Position numbers and translations under genes: made by a program
Notes under the pieces: model-generated
The model's database searches: none
What the model was told of the DNA's origin: nothing
What the model saw: only the letters and a program-made list of their open reading frames with translations
Assembly: GCA_021778575.1 (NCBI GenBank)
Contig: JAJYCH010000217.1
Location: forward strand, 1-7,505
Length of the DNA stretch: 7,505 bases
Source: Planctomycetota bacterium
GTDB taxonomy: Bacteria > Planctomycetota > Planctomycetia > Isosphaerales > Isosphaeraceae
Reading direction: 5' to 3'
Part shown: positions 5,475-7,505 of the stretch, one piece after another
Numbering within the stretch: position 1 is the first letter of the stretch
Layout: every line of letters starts with the position of its first letter

Positions 5475-7505
5475 TCACGACTTCTTCACTCCATTGACGG
5501 CCCGAGGCTCCGACTCGATCGCCTCGGCGTCCGCGATCTCGATCGCTTCGCGGTTGATCCGGTCGGCGAACTGCTGGAGCGACTTGATCGCCTCGGGATC
5601 AGCCGGGCTGAAGCCGGATTTCTCGGCGACGAGCAGGTTGAGCAAGAGGCCAAAGACCCCCTGGTTCGCCGCTCCGCCCAGACCGTTGGCGTCGCTCGAA
5701 ACTGATCCACTTCCTCCCCCGCCGCTCATGAAGATCCGTTCGGGAACAAGCGGTTGCTTGCTCTCGGCCATCCGCGCGGCGACCATCGCCAGGGCGTAGA
5801 GCCGGGGGTCGGTGTACGACTGGATCTTCTGGAGCAAGACGGCGGCTTCGGCCTGGCCGACCTGCAAGAGCCGCGAGCTTTCGCCTCGACCGGCAAGGAT
5901 GCGCTGCTGACTCTCGGCCTCGGCGGTGACGACCATCTGCTCGGCCTGCTTCCTGGCTCGGGCGAGCGCGGCTTCACCCTCGTTCTGCGCGATCCGGACC
6001 TGCACCAGTGATTGCGTCAGCTTGGCCTGCATCTCGGCCTCGGCTCGGGCCTCGTTCAAGGTCTGCTGCTTGACCTCGGCGGCTCGCTGATGTTCAAACG
6101 TCTCGATCTGCTCGATCGAGAGCTGACGAAGACGGAGCTGTTCGAGCAGCGTCTCGATCTTGCCGCCCGCCTCGGCGGTGTCGGGCTTGCCGATCAGGAC
6201 GTCGACGCATTCGATGTCGAATTCAAAGAACCGGCGACGAAGTTCCTCGCGGGCTTCGAGCTGGATCGAGTCGCGCTCATGCAAGAGCGCGAGCATGGTC
6301 CGCTTGTGGGCCACGTCGCGGAAATAGGCGCTCAGCATCGGGTCGAGCGTCTGCGTGATCAGCTTCTTGACGTCGCCGAACCGCTGGATCACCCCTGGCG
6401 CCTTCTGGTAGTCGATGTGCACGACCACCGAGAGCGGCAGCATCGGCTCATAAGCGTCTTTGGTGACCAGGTCGATCGACCGGAGACTTTCGTCGTAGCG
6501 ATGCCCCTCCGACCGGCCCGTGACCCAGTGCAGGACGAAGTTGGTCGTCGGCACCAGCACGATGTTACCGGCGTAAGTGTTGAACGCGTACTTGCCCGGT
6601 CCGAACGGTCGTTCGAGGACGCCGCGCTCGCCTTCGGCCACCCGTTCGCCGTGGCGGAACGTCGTGCCCGAAACGTCCTGACCGGTCCGGCCGTAGTAGC
6701 TCACGACCACGCCGACGTAGCCGATCGGCACGACGGTCTTGGGCAGCATCTCGACGCCGGCGAACCAGCGGTTGATGAAGTAGGTACCGTCGGTCAGCGG
6801 GTAATATTGCCGACCGCGATAGCCACCGGCGCGGAGAAACGCCTCGGGGTCCTGATAATTGTTGTGGAAATGCTTGTCGGTCCGTTCCACGCCGACCGCC
6901 GGAGCGATGATCTCGTCAGGCCCGAGCGACGGGCCATCCTGAACCGTGACGATCCCGATCCCGTCGACCATCGCCGACTGACCGGGATTGAGCGGATCTT
7001 TGTACGAGACAGGACCGCCGACGACGACCGGGCTGAACCCGCCGATCGCTTTCAGCTCGGCCTGCCAGCCGACCAGGGTTTCGAGTTCGTGCCGACCCGA
7101 CGCTTCGAGGCGATAAACCTCGTCCTCGGCCATCACGACGAACAACGCGAGGTTGATCGCGTAAACACCCTCGCGCAAGATCGCCCGCTGCCGACCGCGC
7201 TGACCGATGGCGGGATCGACGTCACCGGCTCGCTCGCCGATGAGGAACGCCCGGGCGTTCTGGAAGTCGTTGCAGGCCGGAACAATCCGACCGAGCGTCT
7301 GGCTCGGCGCGAGCGACTCGCCGTCTCTCGCGTAAACGTAGGCGATCTTGCCTTGCGGGACCGTCACCAGCCGGACCAGGTGGACCCGGTACTGGAAAAA
7401 CCAGTAGCCCAGGTGCAAACCGCCTCGAAGGACATCCACCTGAAGACCAGCCTCGCCATCGAGTGCGATGATCCGCCCTTCGGTGACCGACCCCTTGCTC
7501 GACCA
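5475..7505 (-). CDS. Large SPFH/band-7 (flotillin-like) protein with repeated N-terminal modules, partial (N-terminus off the right edge)
   Basis: The frame is open to the right edge; 676 residues and a TGA stop are visible, and the true start lies outside. Numbers count from the edge. SPFH proteins form membrane-associated oligomers linked to lipid domains or protease control. About 5-46 is a GRIIALDGEAG to GLHLGYWFFQYRV segment common in front of such domains. Three related beta-rich modules follow at about 49-123, 181-254 and 259-329, the third starting VPIGYVGVVVSYYG. The band-7 core is at about 342-450. A long Ala/Glu/Gln-rich coiled coil runs from about 450 to 567, including the flotillin-like TLNEARAEAEMQAKL. 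QSYTDPRLYALAMVAARMAE (562-581) leads to a Gly/Ser linker (GGGGSGS), a hydrophobic GVFGLLLNLLVAEKSGF and a charged tail ending in VKKS. No transmembrane helix is visible in the part present, so any anchor must be N-terminal beyond the edge. A GTG at 7439 is in frame, but conserved-looking sequence continues upstream of it, so it is not the start. Confidence 0.9.
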   Translation of the reverse strand, partial: WSSKGSVTEGRIIALDGEAGLQVDVLRGGLHLGYWFFQYRVHLVRLVTVPQGKIAYVYARDGESLAPSQTLGRIVPACNDFQNARAFLIGERAGDVDPAIGQRGRQRAILREGVYAINLALFVVMAEDEVYRLEASGRHELETLVGWQAELKAIGGFSPVVVGGPVSYKDPLNPGQSAMVDGIGIVTVQDGPSLGPDEIIAPAVGVERTDKHFHNNYQDPEAFLRAGGYRGRQYYPLTDGTYFINRWFAGVEMLPKTVVPIGYVGVVVSYYGRTGQDVSGTTFRHGERVAEGERGVLERPFGPGKYAFNTYAGNIVLVPTTNFVLHWVTGRSEGHRYDESLRSIDLVTKDAYEPMLPLSVVVHIDYQKAPGVIQRFGDVKKLITQTLDPMLSAYFRDVAHKRTMLALLHERDSIQLEAREELRRRFFEFDIECVDVLIGKPDTAEAGGKIETLLEQLRLRQLSIEQIETFEHQRAAEVKQQTLNEARAEAEMQAKLTQSLVQVRIAQNEGEAALARARKQAEQMVVTAEAESQQRILAGRGESSRLLQVGQAEAAVLLQKIQSYTDPRLYALAMVAARMAESKQPLVPERIFMSGGGGSGSVSSDANGLGGAANQGVFGLLLNLLVAEKSGFSPADPEAIKSLQQFADRINREAIEIADAEAIESEPRAVNGVKKS
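6519..7361 (-). repeat. Three divergent protein-level modules in front of the band-7 domain
   Basis: Module 1 (7361-7137) has V-P-Q-G-K-I-A, D-G-E-S-L-A-P, N-D-F-Q-N-A-R-A-F-L, then G-Q-R-G-R-Q and E-G-V-Y-A-I-N. Module 2 (6965-6744) has D-G-P-S-L-G-P, N-N-Y-Q-D-P-E-A-F-L, then G-Y-R-G-R-Q and D-G-T-Y-F-I-N. Module 3 (6731-6519) has V-P-I-G-Y-V-G, then G-E-R-G-V-L and P-G-K-Y-A-F-N. The shared order and motifs indicate an internal duplication; modules 1 and 2 are closest. The DNA is not visibly repeated, so it is old. Confidence 0.65.

Overview
The window looks like chromosomal DNA from a GC-rich planctomycete, most likely of the Isosphaeraceae type. This is inferred from four things: a secreted type I sulfatase, a small one-helix membrane protein with an N-terminal TVRGLM-type helix and a C-terminal PWFPVEPDPPEP-type tail (a pattern I associate with planctomycete genomes), a very large SPFH-domain protein, and strongly GC-biased codon use that leaves long open frames on the non-coding strand. 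I see no rRNA or tRNA gene, insertion sequence, CRISPR array, integrase or phage gene.

Layout. Six of the seven genes lie on the minus strand; one lipoprotein gene lies on the plus strand. Reading the minus strand from the right edge: (1) 7505-5475 is a large SPFH/band-7 protein whose N-terminus lies beyond the window. (2) After a convergent intergenic gap holding two hairpins comes the plus-strand gene 4734-5393, a DUF3313-like lipoprotein with a good sigma70-type promoter. (3) Divergent from it is 4631-4302, a 109-residue single-helix membrane protein. (4) 4178-3441 and 3444-2101 are an OmpR-family response regulator and its histidine kinase, overlapping by four bases (ATGA); their motifs resemble CpxR and CpxA. 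(5) 1992-430 is a secreted formylglycine-type sulfatase. (6) 245-1 is the start of a secreted protein that becomes a lysine/glutamate/proline pentapeptide repeat encoded by a 15-bp tandem DNA repeat running off the left edge.

How they may work together. The regulator and kinase form an operon and probably sense an envelope signal through a roughly 120-residue extracytoplasmic domain. Their targets cannot be read from the sequence. The sulfatase directly downstream has its own candidate promoter-like elements and is not tightly coupled to the kinase. Most products are predicted to be membrane-bound, lipidated or secreted, so an envelope theme is visible, but the window does not show one pathway. 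The most notable points are three related beta-type modules in front of the band-7 domain of the SPFH protein, the pure pentapeptide repeat protein, and small perfect palindromes upstream of the regulator and the sulfatase. I found no convincing new defence or mobile system.
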